DNA of 20,072 bases from Pleurobrachia bachei (GCA_000695325.1 AVPN01001315.1:1-20072); one strand, 5' to 3'; positions 1-9,817 are shown, numbered from the stretch's first letter. The notes: a model not told the origin generated them from the sequence alone. Made by a program: numbers and translations.

Positions 1-64
1 CGGCCACTCGAATGATTGAGGAGACCGAACCAAGTATCAAAGTAAGTATTTTAACCAAATAGCC

Positions 65-118
65 GTGGTTCGAATTGCCCCTGTGATTCGAATTGCCCCG
101 GTGGTTCGAATTACCAGA
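65..118. repeat. Three 18-bp tandem repeats (TTCGAATTGCCC type)
   Basis: Three copies of an 18-bp unit with core GTGGTTCGAATTGCCC start at 65, 83 and 101, with one or two changes per copy. A diverged fourth copy (TTCAAATTGCCCCGG) lies near 309-323. Short clustered repeats of this kind are common near the ends of DNA transposons, but I see no paired terminal repeat here, so the origin is unknown. The rest of 1-713 holds no gene I can support. Confidence 0.7.
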
Positions 119-365
119 ATTTGGAATGAAAACATGCGAATATTAAAATAATTTTCATACCATCTGAAAGCGAATATTGTTAGCTTTCAGCTAGTTTTTT
201 CAAATCTGAAATTGGCCAACATAAACCATTTTAGTGGCAATGGGCAGGCTCGAACTAGCAGTCTTCTTCTGGAGATAGGATGACGTCGTTATGACGGGCA
301 GCACATTGTTCAAATTGCCCCGGTTTACCCTAGCCTAAAAACTAGACGAGATAGAGACTTAATGT

Positions 366-443
366 CAGCACCTACCCCACTAATGCGAGGACGTTAATCA
401 CTTTAGTGCCCCTAGATTTTTCTCTACTCATATTCTAAGAGGA
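366..443. repeat. Dispersed repeat related to the 16-18 kb element
   Basis: The stretch around CACTAATGCGAGGACG followed by TTTAGTG and a T-rich tract resembles positions about 17094-17165 and 18045-18118 inside the large transposon. It is probably a diverged fragment of the same repeat family. A different stretch at about 570-618 (TTCAATTTCCCATTCGAGG) reappears inverted at about 12040-12085. Confidence 0.5.
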
Positions 444-713
444 TTGGCCACAGGCTGAAAACACAGGTACCATGCCCACCCGAAAATAACCATGTTTCAC
501 CTCACACCCCATGTTACCGAACATTTTGGTGTTATATTGGTCATGGGACCCTTAGGGACACATTGGTGAAGAAATCCGTTGGTTGCCTTCAATTTCCCAT
601 TCGAGGCCTTCCCACCCTTGTTATGTTCTAGCTCGAAACATATAGTCTGACTTAACTAGGCAATCCCGCCCCTAACTAATATAGTTTTTGTTTCGGAATT
701 GCTGGAGAAGTTG

Positions 714-939
714 TCTAGACGGTAGTTTAAATTTAATTGCGAGCCGTCTCAACTTTGAGACGACACCGTAGGCAGTCTGTATGACGGCGCCGTATATGTA
801 GTATTAATACTATCAGACTGTCAGACTATATTAATTAATATGTAGGTATATAGCGCACTGTCAAATGGGGTATATACCCCATTTGACAGTGCGCTCAGAT
901 GGGGTCGGCAGCGCCAGACAGGGGGCGCTACCGTCTAGA
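714..939. mobile_element. MITE-like element with 12-bp terminal inverted repeats
   Basis: TCTAGACGGTAG at 714-725 is matched by its exact reverse complement CTACCGTCTAGA at 928-939. The interior is packed with palindromes: CGTCTCAA/TTGAGACG (745-762), an ATTAATTAAT run, and a perfect 44-bp palindrome (852-895). There is no ORF. The short size, paired ends and lack of coding suggest a miniature inverted-repeat element, but no target-site duplication is evident. Confidence 0.45.
852..895. repeat. Perfect 44-bp palindrome
   Basis: Two 22-bp arms meet with no spacer at 873/874. The left arm begins AGCGCACTGTCAAATGG and the right arm is its exact reverse complement. It could extrude as a cruciform. 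It sits inside the MITE-like element at 714-939. Confidence 0.95.
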
Positions 940-1029
940 GACCACCTGATACCGACGGTATCATGCCGTTGCAACACCGTCTGATACCGTCCCTATTCTA
1001 CAGGGTGTCCCACTGTCTTTTCATCACCT

Positions 1030-1669
1030 GTGCTTACCGACTCTACTAGTGGTCTATCTCAACCCTACCACCATGTACTGAGATGTTATTCAAGCAGCAA
1101 TGAGCTTCATAACAGGGCAAAATACAGTGCGATACAGACAATTCCCTACAACTCTTATGAGTGATGCAATGTCATCCGAGCAACTTTGCATAAATGAAAA
1201 ATTCACAAATTTGTGAATTTTTCAAAACGTGAACCCCGGTCGGATTTCATGAACACGTCTTTTTGACTTTAAGGCGATTTATCTGACGATTTGTAAGACT
1301 TGAGATGTCAATCTTGCAACCAAAATGTTCGCCTGACAATTCTCTACAGCACTGTTTTTGGTTTGATTAATGTAGGCTATTTTTTGATGAGTTATGATCA
1401 ATTTAATTTAGCCCGGTTACGACCCAAAATCACAGGTGATGCAAAGACAGTGGGACACCCGTGGGACAATCCGTCTCAAGCTTGATCAAGACAAGCACCT
1501 TTTTACTCCGTTCCAAGCAATTTTGTGCCGTTTTTAGCTGGTTTTATCAAATCGATAGCATGGATAGCTGTCCTAAGGGCAATTTTCCATTTGCCGCGTA
1601 CGACGGACCAACTTGTTATTTAAACCCCGATATAGATAACTATCGGGGATTAAAACAAGTTGACACGTA
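1030..1669. repeat. H1-upstream block, copy 1
   Basis: This block matches 2491-3133 almost exactly (offset 1461, then 1464 after a 3-bp insertion in the second copy), and its 3' two thirds recur at 4120-4580. It contains a 28-bp perfect palindrome (1196-1223) and a hairpin with CCCCGATA/TATCGGGG arms inside AACTTGTT/AACAAGTT arms (1610-1661). The match stops at GACACGTA; copies 2 and 3 continue into the H1 promoter but copy 1 does not. Short ORFs in it are identical between copies only because the DNA is duplicated; I do not regard them as genes. Confidence 0.9.
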
Positions 1670-1776
1670 TCTTTATTTCTTTTTTTTGTCCGTGTGTACC
1701 ACCCTTGTACACTCAGCTAGACGCCAGTAAGCCGCCGAAAACCGTCAATTTCAACTTCTAACCGACCAAAACAGCA

Positions 1777-2172
1777 ATGAATGACCTTCAGAAGGACCTT
1801 TTGTGTCGTGTCAAATTCAGCGTCAACTCTTCCGAGCACTCCTCTTCTGTGAAAGCAGTGTTAGATCTGATTCTGAGCAACGAGGGTGCATTGCCGACCA
1901 ACTGCAACTCCAACGAACCAAGAAAAGAAGATCTATCGGCAACTCTTGATGCCATTAATGACTTTGTGGGAGAGTTTATGACCGGCCAGTCAGAGATCTG
2001 GCACTCCAATGCAAACTCTAAAGGCACCATGGCCCTGCTGATATCTTCATTCTTCGCTGTCAACCCAGCCCCCACTTGTCCAGTATGCAAGACACCATCT
2101 CCCGAAACGCTATCTCTAGGTACTGACTGTCTCCGATGCCTATGCTGCGGTTTGCCTGCTCACACTAACTAA
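1777..2172 (+). CDS. Hypothetical 131-residue protein with Cys-rich C-terminus
   Basis: I do not recognise this protein. The ORF starts at an ATG with A at -3 (AGCAATGA) and runs 131 codons. Residues 1-95 have no obvious signal peptide or membrane segment and read like a small soluble or helical protein (DLQKDLL, VLDLILS, DAINDFVGEFM). Near the C-terminus are CPVC and, 14 residues on, CLRCLCC, a spacing compatible with a zinc ribbon. The leader (TTCAACTTCTAACCGACC) resembles the H1 leader (TTCAACTTAACCGAA), perhaps by chance. It lies between two copies of the H1-upstream block and has no histone-type 3' end. It could be a real small gene, an exon, or a transposon remnant. Confidence 0.35.
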   Translation: MNDLQKDLLCRVKFSVNSSEHSSSVKAVLDLILSNEGALPTNCNSNEPRKEDLSATLDAINDFVGEFMTGQSEIWHSNANSKGTMALLISSFFAVNPAPTCPVCKTPSPETLSLGTDCLRCLCCGLPAHTN

Positions 2173-2237
2173 ATTTTTCCCTAGTTTCGGCCCTTATTTA
2201 GCTAAAATCCCCTCATTAAAATATCGTTACTCACAAG

Positions 2238-2375
2238 ATGGCAGTCACGACTAATCGGGCATCACAAACTCTAGTCCCAGCCTACACAACGGATTCGAAG
2301 GAATCACCCCCCGCTGGAACCACCATATACTGCAGAAGAACTGCAAACACAAGTTCAGAGTCCTCCCTACACTGA
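2238..2375 (+). CDS. Possible 45-residue small ORF
   Basis: The ORF opens with ATG in a good context (CAAGATGG) and encodes a Ser/Thr-rich 45-residue peptide beginning MAVTTNRASQ and ending SSESSLH. It lies 65 bp after the 131-codon ORF in a different frame. I recognise no domain. It may be chance; it is listed because the initiation context is good and it fills an otherwise empty gap. Confidence 0.15.
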   Translation: MAVTTNRASQTLVPAYTTDSKESPPAGTTIYCRRTANTSSESSLH

Positions 2376-2439
2376 AAATACCCAACCAAGCGGTATTTGC
2401 ACCTCCAGTACCACCTCTTAGTATGTGAACAGTTTCATA

Positions 2440-2480
2440 GAAATCAGAGGAGGTGAGTGACACTCACCTCCTCTGATTTC
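2440..2480. repeat. 20-bp-arm perfect hairpin, 1-nt spacer
   Basis: GAAATCAGAGGAGGTGAGTG at 2440-2459 is followed by a single A and then its exact reverse complement at 2461-2480. It ends 10 bp before the second copy of the H1-upstream block begins, so it marks the boundary between unique and duplicated DNA. Confidence 0.95.
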
Positions 2481-2490
2481 TGCACTGAGT

Positions 2491-3133
2491 GTGCTTACCG
2501 ACTCTACTAGTGGTCTATCTCAACCCTACCACCATGTACAACTGAGATGTTATTCAAGCAGCAATGAGCTTCATAACAGGGCAAAATACAGTGCGATACA
2601 GACAATTCCCTACAACTCTTATGAGTGATGCAATGTCATCCGAGCAACTTTGCATAAATGAAAAATTCACAAATTTGTGAATTTTTCAAAACGTGAACCC
2701 CGGTCGGATTTCATGAACACGTCTTTTTGACTTTAAGGCGATTTATCTGACGATTTGTAAGACTTGAGATGTCAATCTTGCAACCAAAATGTTCGCCTGA
2801 CAATTCTCTACAGCACCGTTTTTGGTTTGATTAATGTAGCCTATTTTTTGATGAGTTATGATCAATTTAATGGAGCCCGGTTATGACCCAAAATCACAGG
2901 TGATGCAAAGACAGTGGGACACCCGTGGGACAATCCGTCTCAAGCTTGATCAAGACAAGCACCTTTTTACTCCGTTCCAAGCAATTTTGTGCCGTTTTTA
3001 GCTGGTTTTATCAAATCGATAGCATGGATAGCTGTCCTAAGGGCAATTTTCCATTTGCCGCGTACGACGGACCAACTTGTTATTTAAACCCCGATATAGA
3101 TAACTATCGGGGATTAAAACAAGTTGACACGTA
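2491..3133. repeat. H1-upstream block, copy 2
   Basis: Second copy of the block at 1030-1669, here continuing directly into the upstream region of the truncated H1. It differs from copies 1 and 3 at about five bases: AGCACCG for AGCACTG, GTAGCC for GTAGGC, ATGGAGCC for ATTTAGCC, and TTATGACC for TTACGACC. The 28-bp palindrome is at 2660-2687. Confidence 0.9.
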
Positions 3134-3695
3134 ACGCCCGTAAACCCTATAACTTTCCTTTCGGTGGTAAAAAGAATAAACAATGTTATTTGGCTTCAAC
3201 AGACCAACTGAAAGACGGCCTTTTCAAGTTTTCTAACCGAGCCAAAAATTTTGACATTTTACCGGTATTTTTTCTTTCAGAGTCGGGTTTCTAAAAGGCA
3301 ACCAAAACCCAAGAAAAAAAGCATTAAGGATCGTGATTTTTGGTAAGGAGGGAGAAAAATGTCCATTTAACATCTTTCAATGATCAATTTAATGATTAAT
3401 CAACATTTTTCTAGAAATTCAGGATATCAAACATATTTTTTATACATTTACGATTAAGTGTCTTGAGAGGGCAATTGTGGAACAAAATGTTGGTAGATTT
3501 TCAAAAAAATTGTTTGGTAGCCAAGAAAATTGTCTAATGAGTTGTGAACAAGAATATTAGCTATTAAAATTCAGTATAAATTGCATAATTAGTGATTTTC
3601 GACCAGTGTATTAATTACATCTCAACGTTCATCGCGGCGTTGAATTCAAGACACGAAGCAAAGAACACGTCGATAAAAAAGGTAGAAGACGCGCG

Positions 3696-3703
3696 TATTT
3701 ATT
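3696..3703 (+). promoter_or_regulatory. TATA-like box of truncated H1
   Basis: TATTTATT lies 77 bp before the H1 start codon, inside CGCGCGTATTTATTAAAACC. AAGAACACGT about 35 bp upstream could correspond to the H1-specific AAACACA-type box, which is a loose match only. Confidence 0.5.
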
Positions 3704-3779
3704 AAAACCCCGGCTATTAACTGTTCGTGCAATCCAAGTCGTATACCTTCAACTTAACCGAATACAACACCACATCATC

Positions 3780-4127
3780 ATGGCACCCGTTTCTGCTACT
3801 CCAACCAAGGTCAAGAAGGCCGCTCCCAAGAAGCCCTCTGAGCATCCTCAGTACAAGGAGATGATCGCCGCGGCCATCGCTGCTCTTGCAAACCGTTCCG
3901 GAAGCTCAAAGATTGCTATCTCCAAGTACATCTCTGCCAACTACAAGGTCGGAGATAGGCACGAATCCCTACTCAGGTCTGCCCTTCTCAGGGGTCTCAA
4001 GGCTGGAGCTCTTGTTAAAAAGAGTGGAGTTGGATGTTCAGGATCTTTCAAACTGGCTGCCGCAGTAAAGAAGCCCGCTGCCAAGAAACCTGCTGTCAAG
4101 AAGCCTGCTGCCAAGAAACATTTGTGA
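3780..4127 (+). pseudogene. H1: Linker histone H1, C-terminally truncated by duplication junction
   Basis: The first 113 codons equal those of the intact H1 at 5227: an N-terminal tail with Lys/Pro/Ala, then the winged-helix globular domain (about residues 22-93, HPQYKEMI to GSFKLA). The Lys-rich C-terminal tail is cut after the third AKK repeat, and the duplication junction adds His-Leu-stop from palindrome DNA. About 54 residues of the DNA-condensing tail are lost, along with the whole histone 3' end (no stem-loop, no auxiliary hairpin). The promoter is intact, so a short 115-residue H1 with a complete globular domain could in principle be transcribed, but its mRNA would need another 3'-end pathway. 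Most likely a pseudogene. Confidence 0.85.
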
Positions 4128-5142
4128 ATTTTTCAAAACGTGAACCCCGGTCGGATTTCATGAACACGTCTTTTTGACTTTAAGGCGATTTATCTGACGA
4201 TTTGTAAGACTTGAGATGTCAATCTTGCAACCAAAATGTTCGCCTGACAATTCTCTACAGCACTGTTTTTGGTTTGATTAATGTAGGCTATTTTTTGATG
4301 AGTTATGATCAATTTAATTTAGCCCGGTTACGACCCAAAATCACAGGTGATGCAAAGACAGTGGGACACCCGTGGGACAATCCGTCTCAAGCTTGATCAA
4401 GACAAGCACCTTTTTACTCCGTTCCAAGCAATTTTGTGCCGTTTTTAGCTGGTTTTATCAAATCGATAGCATGGATAGCTGTCCTAAGGGCAATTTTCCA
4501 TTTGCCGCGTACGACGGACCAACTTGTTATTTAAACCCCGATATAGATAACTATCGGGGATTAAAACAAGTTGACACGTAACGCCCGTAAACCCTATAAC
4601 TTTCCTTTCGGTGGTAAAAAGAATAAACAATGTTATTTGGCTTCAACAGACCAACTGAAAGACGGCCTTTTCAAGTTTTCTAACCGAGCCAAAAATTTTG
4701 ACATTTTACCGGTATTTTTTCTTTCAGAGTCGGGTTTCTAAAAGGCAACCAAAACCCAAGAAAAAAAGCATTAAGGATCGTGATTTTTGGTAAGGAGGGA
4801 GAAAAATGTCCATTTAACATCTTTCAATGATCAATTTAATGATTAATCAACATTTTTCTAGAAATTCAGGATATCAAACATATTTTTTATACATTTACGA
4901 TTAAGTGTCTTGAGAGGGCAATTGTGGAACAAAATGTTGGTAGATTTTCAAAAAAATTGTTTGGTAGCCAAGAAAATTGTCTAATGAGTTGTGAACAAGA
5001 ATATTAGCTATTAAAATTCAGTATAAATTGCATAATTAGTGATTTTCGACCAGTGTATTAATTACATCTCAACGTTCATCGCGGCGTTGAATTCAAGACA
5101 CGAAGCAAAGAACACGTCGATAAAAAAGGTAGAATACGCGCG

Positions 5143-5150
5143 TATTTATT
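5143..5150 (+). promoter_or_regulatory. TATA-like box of intact H1
   Basis: TATTTATT at the same distance (77 bp) from the start codon as in the truncated copy. The surrounding 500 bp is identical but for isolated changes. Confidence 0.5.
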
Positions 5151-5226
5151 AAAACCCCGGCTATTAACTGTTCGTGCAATCCAAGTCGTATACCTTCAAC
5201 TTAACCGAATACAACACCACATCATC

Positions 5227-5730
5227 ATGGCACCCGTTTCTGCTACTCCAACCAAGGTCAAGAAGGCCGCTCCCAAGAAGCCCTCTGAGCATCCTCAGTA
5301 CAAGGAGATGATCGCCGCGGCCATCGCTGCTCTTGCAAACCGTTCCGGAAGCTCAAAGATTGCTATCTCCAAGTACATCTCTGCCAACTACAAGGTCGGA
5401 GATAGGCACGAATCCCTACTCAGGTCTGCCCTTCTCAGGGGTCTCAAGGCTGGAGCTCTTGTTAAAAAGAGTGGAGTTGGATGTTCAGGATCTTTCAAAC
5501 TGGCTGCCGCAGTAAAGAAGCCCGCTGCCAAGAAACCTGCTGTCAAGAAGCCTGCTGCCAAGAAACCTGCTGCCAAGAAGGCCGCCGTTAAGAAGGCTGG
5601 TACTCCCAAGAAGGCTGCCCCAAAGAAGAAGACTGCTGCTGCCAAGAAGTCTACCCCGAAGAAGAAGCCTGTTGCAGCCAAGAAGAAGCCTGTTGCAAAG
5701 AAGGCTACCCCTAAGAAGGCTAAGAAGTAA
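5227..5730 (+). CDS. H1: Linker histone H1
   Basis: A complete 167-residue linker histone, which binds nucleosomal DNA at the dyad and compacts chromatin. Residues 1-21 form a short basic N-terminal tail; 22-93 form the winged-helix globular domain (HPQYKEMIAAAIAAL, GSSKIAISKYI, then RSALLRGLKAGALV and a Gly-rich GVGCSGSFKL wing). Residues 94-167 are the Lys/Ala/Pro tail built from AAKKP, TPKK and KKKPVA repeats, ending KKAKK. The start is the first ATG after the leader (ATCATCATGG) and matches the truncated copy. It is intronless and ends in a histone stem-loop, so it is the S-phase type. H1 is not part of a divergent pair here. Confidence 0.96.
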   Translation: MAPVSATPTKVKKAAPKKPSEHPQYKEMIAAAIAALANRSGSSKIAISKYISANYKVGDRHESLLRSALLRGLKAGALVKKSGVGCSGSFKLAAAVKKPAAKKPAVKKPAAKKPAAKKAAVKKAGTPKKAAPKKKTAAAKKSTPKKKPVAAKKKPVAKKATPKKAKK

Positions 5731-5750
5731 ACGGTGACATAGTTCACATC

Positions 5751-5816
5751 TTCTGAAAGCATATATTGCTTTCAGAAACAACGGCTTTTTTCAAAGCCAC
5801 CCAAATACCCAAGAAA
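5751..5816 (+). terminator. H1 mRNA 3' end: auxiliary hairpin, histone stem-loop, purine element
   Basis: An 11-bp perfect hairpin (TTCTGAAAGCA, loop TATAT, TGCTTTCAGAA; 5751-5777) precedes, by 5 nt, the canonical histone stem-loop GGCTTTTTTCAAAGCC (5783-5798). ACCCA follows (5799-5803), then AAGAAA (5811-5816), a likely U7-pairing downstream element. The canonical stem-loop is the binding site of stem-loop binding protein and directs non-polyadenylated 3' processing; the first hairpin is not part of the known signal. Confidence 0.9.
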
Positions 5817-6546
5817 TCCCTTGATTATTTTCTCTTTCCTTCACAACATGATCAACGTAAAGCTTCCCGGATTTACTAAATGTAAATAAATCTCGGAGCA
5901 TGATTTCACTAATATTAGTCGGCACAAATCATACTGAAATGTGAGGGAGCGGTATGTGCCCGGGTTACTTTCGGTACCCACTACCCTACACCCATGCCAT
6001 GACGAGGTGCCAAGTCTTCCAAGCATGTTTGTTGTTTTGTGAGTGCTTCGTCTGGAGCACGCTCAGTTCGGTGGAAGGCATTACTACGGCGGAGTAGCTA
6101 CTATCACACGTGACTGTGCAGTTTTGCGACTTGGTACCTTATTAATTGAATATTAGCAAACCCATTAATATCGTTCCTAAAATTAAGGATAACATTATTA
6201 AGGATATTTTTTAGCGAAAAATATGACCAAAATTTGGATAAAAAGGCTAAAATACAATCTACACTTAATTCAAATTGCCATTGAAGTAAAAGGGTCAACC
6301 AAATCATTTACAACACTGTCACTACGTGCGTTATTCAACGCATCAATGATGCCAGCTGCTCTCCAACCACTCTCCATGATACGCTTTCCCTTGTCAGAGT
6401 GGAAGAAGTTGTAAGATTGCATAAAAATAAGAAACTCTAAAATTAAGATAAACATAATTAAGGATATTGTTTGGCCATATCCTTAATTAAAGGTTTACTA
6501 AGGTAACCAACTAGGGTCTCCTGATCAACTGTGTAAAATGTAATAA
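5817..6546. other. Intergenic, no gene seen
   Basis: AT-rich spacer between H1 and the small MITE. No ORF shows a recognisable domain. A short motif at about 5943-5965 (GAGGGAGCGGTATGTGCCCGG) resembles one downstream of H2A at about 8900-8920 (GAGGGAGCGACGTGCCCGG), perhaps a shared repeat. Confidence 0.6.
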
Positions 6547-6582
6547 TGCAGTGTAAAATGCAATGTTGCATTATACACTGCA
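6547..6582. repeat. 17-bp-arm inverted repeat
   Basis: TGCAGTGTAAAATGCAA (6547-6563), spacer TG, then TTGCATTATACACTGCA (6566-6582); 16 of 17 positions pair. It lies directly outside the left end of the MITE at 6587. Confidence 0.85.
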
Positions 6583-6586
6583 TTTG

Positions 6587-6764
6587 GGACAGTCCACGTC
6601 TGAGTGAGACAATCTCACTCAGACAACACAAAATTTCTCCGCAGTGGTACAATATTTTTACAAAAATAGGCTTGTTGCACAAACTAGAGCATCTTCAGGT
6701 AATGTAGCAAGCCTATTTTTGTAAAATTTTGTGTTGTAAATCTCACTCAGACGTGGACTGTCCC
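6587..6764. mobile_element. 178-bp MITE with 24-bp terminal inverted repeats
   Basis: The ends are exact inverted copies (6587-6610 and 6741-6764): each reads inward GGGACAGTCCACGTCTGAG then TGAGA. Just inside the left end is a second inverted TCTCACTCAGAC (6613-6624), making a small hairpin. The interior has a second fold, TTTACAAAAATAGGCTTG against CAAGCCTATTTTTGTAAA. There is no ORF. The end motif and the interior (GTGGTAC, TTTACAAAAAT, CACAAACTAGAG) resemble the 3' part of the element at 16166-18968, so it is probably a shortened relative. No clear target-site duplication was seen. Confidence 0.8.
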
Positions 6765-6841
6765 ATTTACTTACCTACTAATGTGAGTTTACAAATTTAG
6801 TCTAAGCTAATAAGGCTGAACGCTGATCATATGGTCGTCTA

Positions 6842-8001
<1,160 letters not shown>

Positions 8002-8019
8002 GTATTTAGGTTCTCTCCT

Positions 8020-8083
8020 GTTGTTACCTTTTAGTAACAACAAAACGGTGCTTTTCAGCGCCACCCAAATCTAACAAAAGAAG
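8020..8083 (+). terminator. 3' end of broken H3: auxiliary hairpin, stem-loop, purine element
   Basis: Auxiliary hairpin GTTGTTAC / GTAACAAC (8020-8041), 5 nt, then stem-loop GGTGCTTTTCAGCGCC (8047-8062, one U-G pair), ACCCA, and AAAAGAAG (8076-8083). Confidence 0.88.
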
Positions 8084-8292
8084 TTCCCCGTATCAAATTC
8101 TTACCCCTTCCTCTTCTATCAAGCATACTCCAATTCTGATCAATGAGATCAAAAATGGATTATGTAGGGTGATAGGGCATACATTTAAACTGGTTTCTAG
8201 GACGATCTCTTTTCATATGATACAAATGAAAAGGGGATACGAATTGAGGCAGAAATTGTTTTGTCTGATTTCATCTCCATTTTAGATTTCGT

Positions 8293-8381
8293 CGCTATAA
8301 CTTTTGCCACCTTTCGGTTTAGTGCCTGTCTTCTTCCGAAGAAGACAGGCACTAAACCGAAAGGTGGCAAAAGTTATAGCG
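8293..8381. repeat. 89-bp palindrome, 44-bp arms, 1-nt spacer
   Basis: Arms 8293-8336 and 8338-8381 are perfect reverse complements around a single C at 8337; the arm begins CGCTATAACTTTTGCCACC. There is no ORF or known element around it. The regions either side (8084-8292 and 8382-8537) hold no gene I can support. Confidence 0.95.
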
Positions 8382-8964
8382 GCTCAAAAATCTTTACGTA
8401 TGTATGCGTACTAGAAACTTGGAACATTAAAGTACACTAGGACTGTGGCGATCGCAAATCTAGAGAAAACTGTGCCCGTTCCCACTGATCTCTGTGACAT
8501 CAGATTCCAATAATGTGATCCGATCCATGGGTGAGGGGATAAGATCCCAATAATGGGATCCGATGCTTGTGAGAGTGGGATCATATCCTCCAGTGTGATG
8601 CTATCCGGATGTCGACCGGCCTCCTAAGGAGAGGTATATGGTAAGATGTAAGAGGAAACTTGATTAAATTAATCTAAACCTAAATACCCTACTTTCAGTA
8701 TTATCTGTCAGACATGCCACGGAATGTGACTGCAGTCTGCTAACAACTTAGGGCTGTCAGGCAGTGACATTGCACACAGGCAAAATTAGGGCGGTAGACG
8801 TGTAAATAATGCATAATGATTCCGTTCTCGGTAAGCAATCGCTATTCGAGAAAATTTTCTCAGCAAGAAATAAAATTGTGTTTACCGGGGGCGTGACCAG
8901 AGGGAGCGACGTGCCCGGGTAAACTTTCTCGCTTAGGAATTGCGATTCGAGAAGGATTCAAGAG

Positions 8965-9029
8965 TTTCTTTTTGGATTTGGGTGGCGCTGAAAAGCACCT
9001 TTTTGCCAGTTTCTCCAGCTGGAGAAACT
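8965..9029 (-). terminator. 3' end of broken H2A: auxiliary palindrome, stem-loop, purine element
   Basis: In mRNA sense: a perfect 22-bp palindrome (arm AGTTTCTCCAG; 9008-9029), 8 nt, the stem-loop GGTGCTTTTCAGCGCC (8984-8999), ACCC, then AAAAAGAAA (8965-8973). A further 8-bp inverted repeat GTAAACCG/CGGTTTAC (9034-9054) overlaps the stop codon. Confidence 0.88.
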
Positions 9030-9050
9030 AGCGGTAAACCGTTGCACGGT

Positions 9051-9430
<380 letters not shown>

Positions 9431-9817
9431 GTTTTAGTGGGTTACTGTGGGTCTTCAAAAAGTGTTGAGCAGTAGAAATGAATTGAACTTTTGAAACAAT
9501 TTCTCGTATTTAAACATGTCGTCGGATTTTAAACAGCCAATGAGGGATCTTTATTTTAAAACACTACTCGCCCATTGGGTAGCGCTAATGGCCAATAAGC
9601 AGCCCCCCTATTCGGTTTGCCATAGCAGCATGTCCAATGAGATTCAGCCAGTTCGCGCGCTTTCTTCTCATTGGCTACCTGTAAAAGTCTGCATTCTCAT
9701 TGGTTTACTTGTTTCACAGAATCCAATGCTGTTTAAATACCGCCGCCAGCGAGCTAACTTTAACAATTCAAGTCTAGCTGTTTACACAACTACTGCAACC
9801 TTCAACTTTACTTCAAC
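9431..9817. promoter_or_regulatory. Divergent H2A/H2B promoter, copy 1
   Basis: A 387-bp spacer with TTTAAATA boxes for H2A (9507-9514, minus) and H2B (9732-9739, plus), each about 77-79 bp from its start codon. Seven CCAAT/ATTGG boxes lie between them (9537, 9574, 9592, 9633, 9670, 9699, 9723), a dense NF-Y-type array typical of shared histone promoters. Confidence 0.82.

Larger units (their letters stand above)
2673..5566. repeat. 1447-bp tandem duplication carrying H1
   Basis: Segment 2673-4119 is repeated as 4120-5566 at a constant offset of 1447 bp, covering the upstream block, the H1 promoter and the first ~113 codons of H1. The junction at 4119/4120 joins H1 codon 113 to the centre of the 28-bp palindrome (2673/2674), without useful microhomology. 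The unit sequences are almost identical; one promoter difference is AGAAGACG against AGAATACG. Between 3134 and 3700 the DNA is AT-rich H1 upstream sequence with no gene. Confidence 0.92.

Noticed and set aside
1300-1730. Identical 61-89 codon ORFs at 1300, 1461, 2925, 4211 and 4372
   Set aside because: Their conservation comes from duplication of the whole H1-upstream block. They contain a hairpin, some start at non-ATG codons, and they have no domain.
2120-2184. A 65-bp intron in the hypothetical ORF (GTACTG..CCCTAG with CTAAC before it)
   Set aside because: Splicing would only add five codons before a stop and would remove the Cys-rich end; kept as something to test, not annotated.
5388-5781. 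Long ORFs antisense to the H1 tail
   Set aside because: They are shadows of the Lys/Ala codon repeats and encode low-complexity Phe/Leu-rich sequence.
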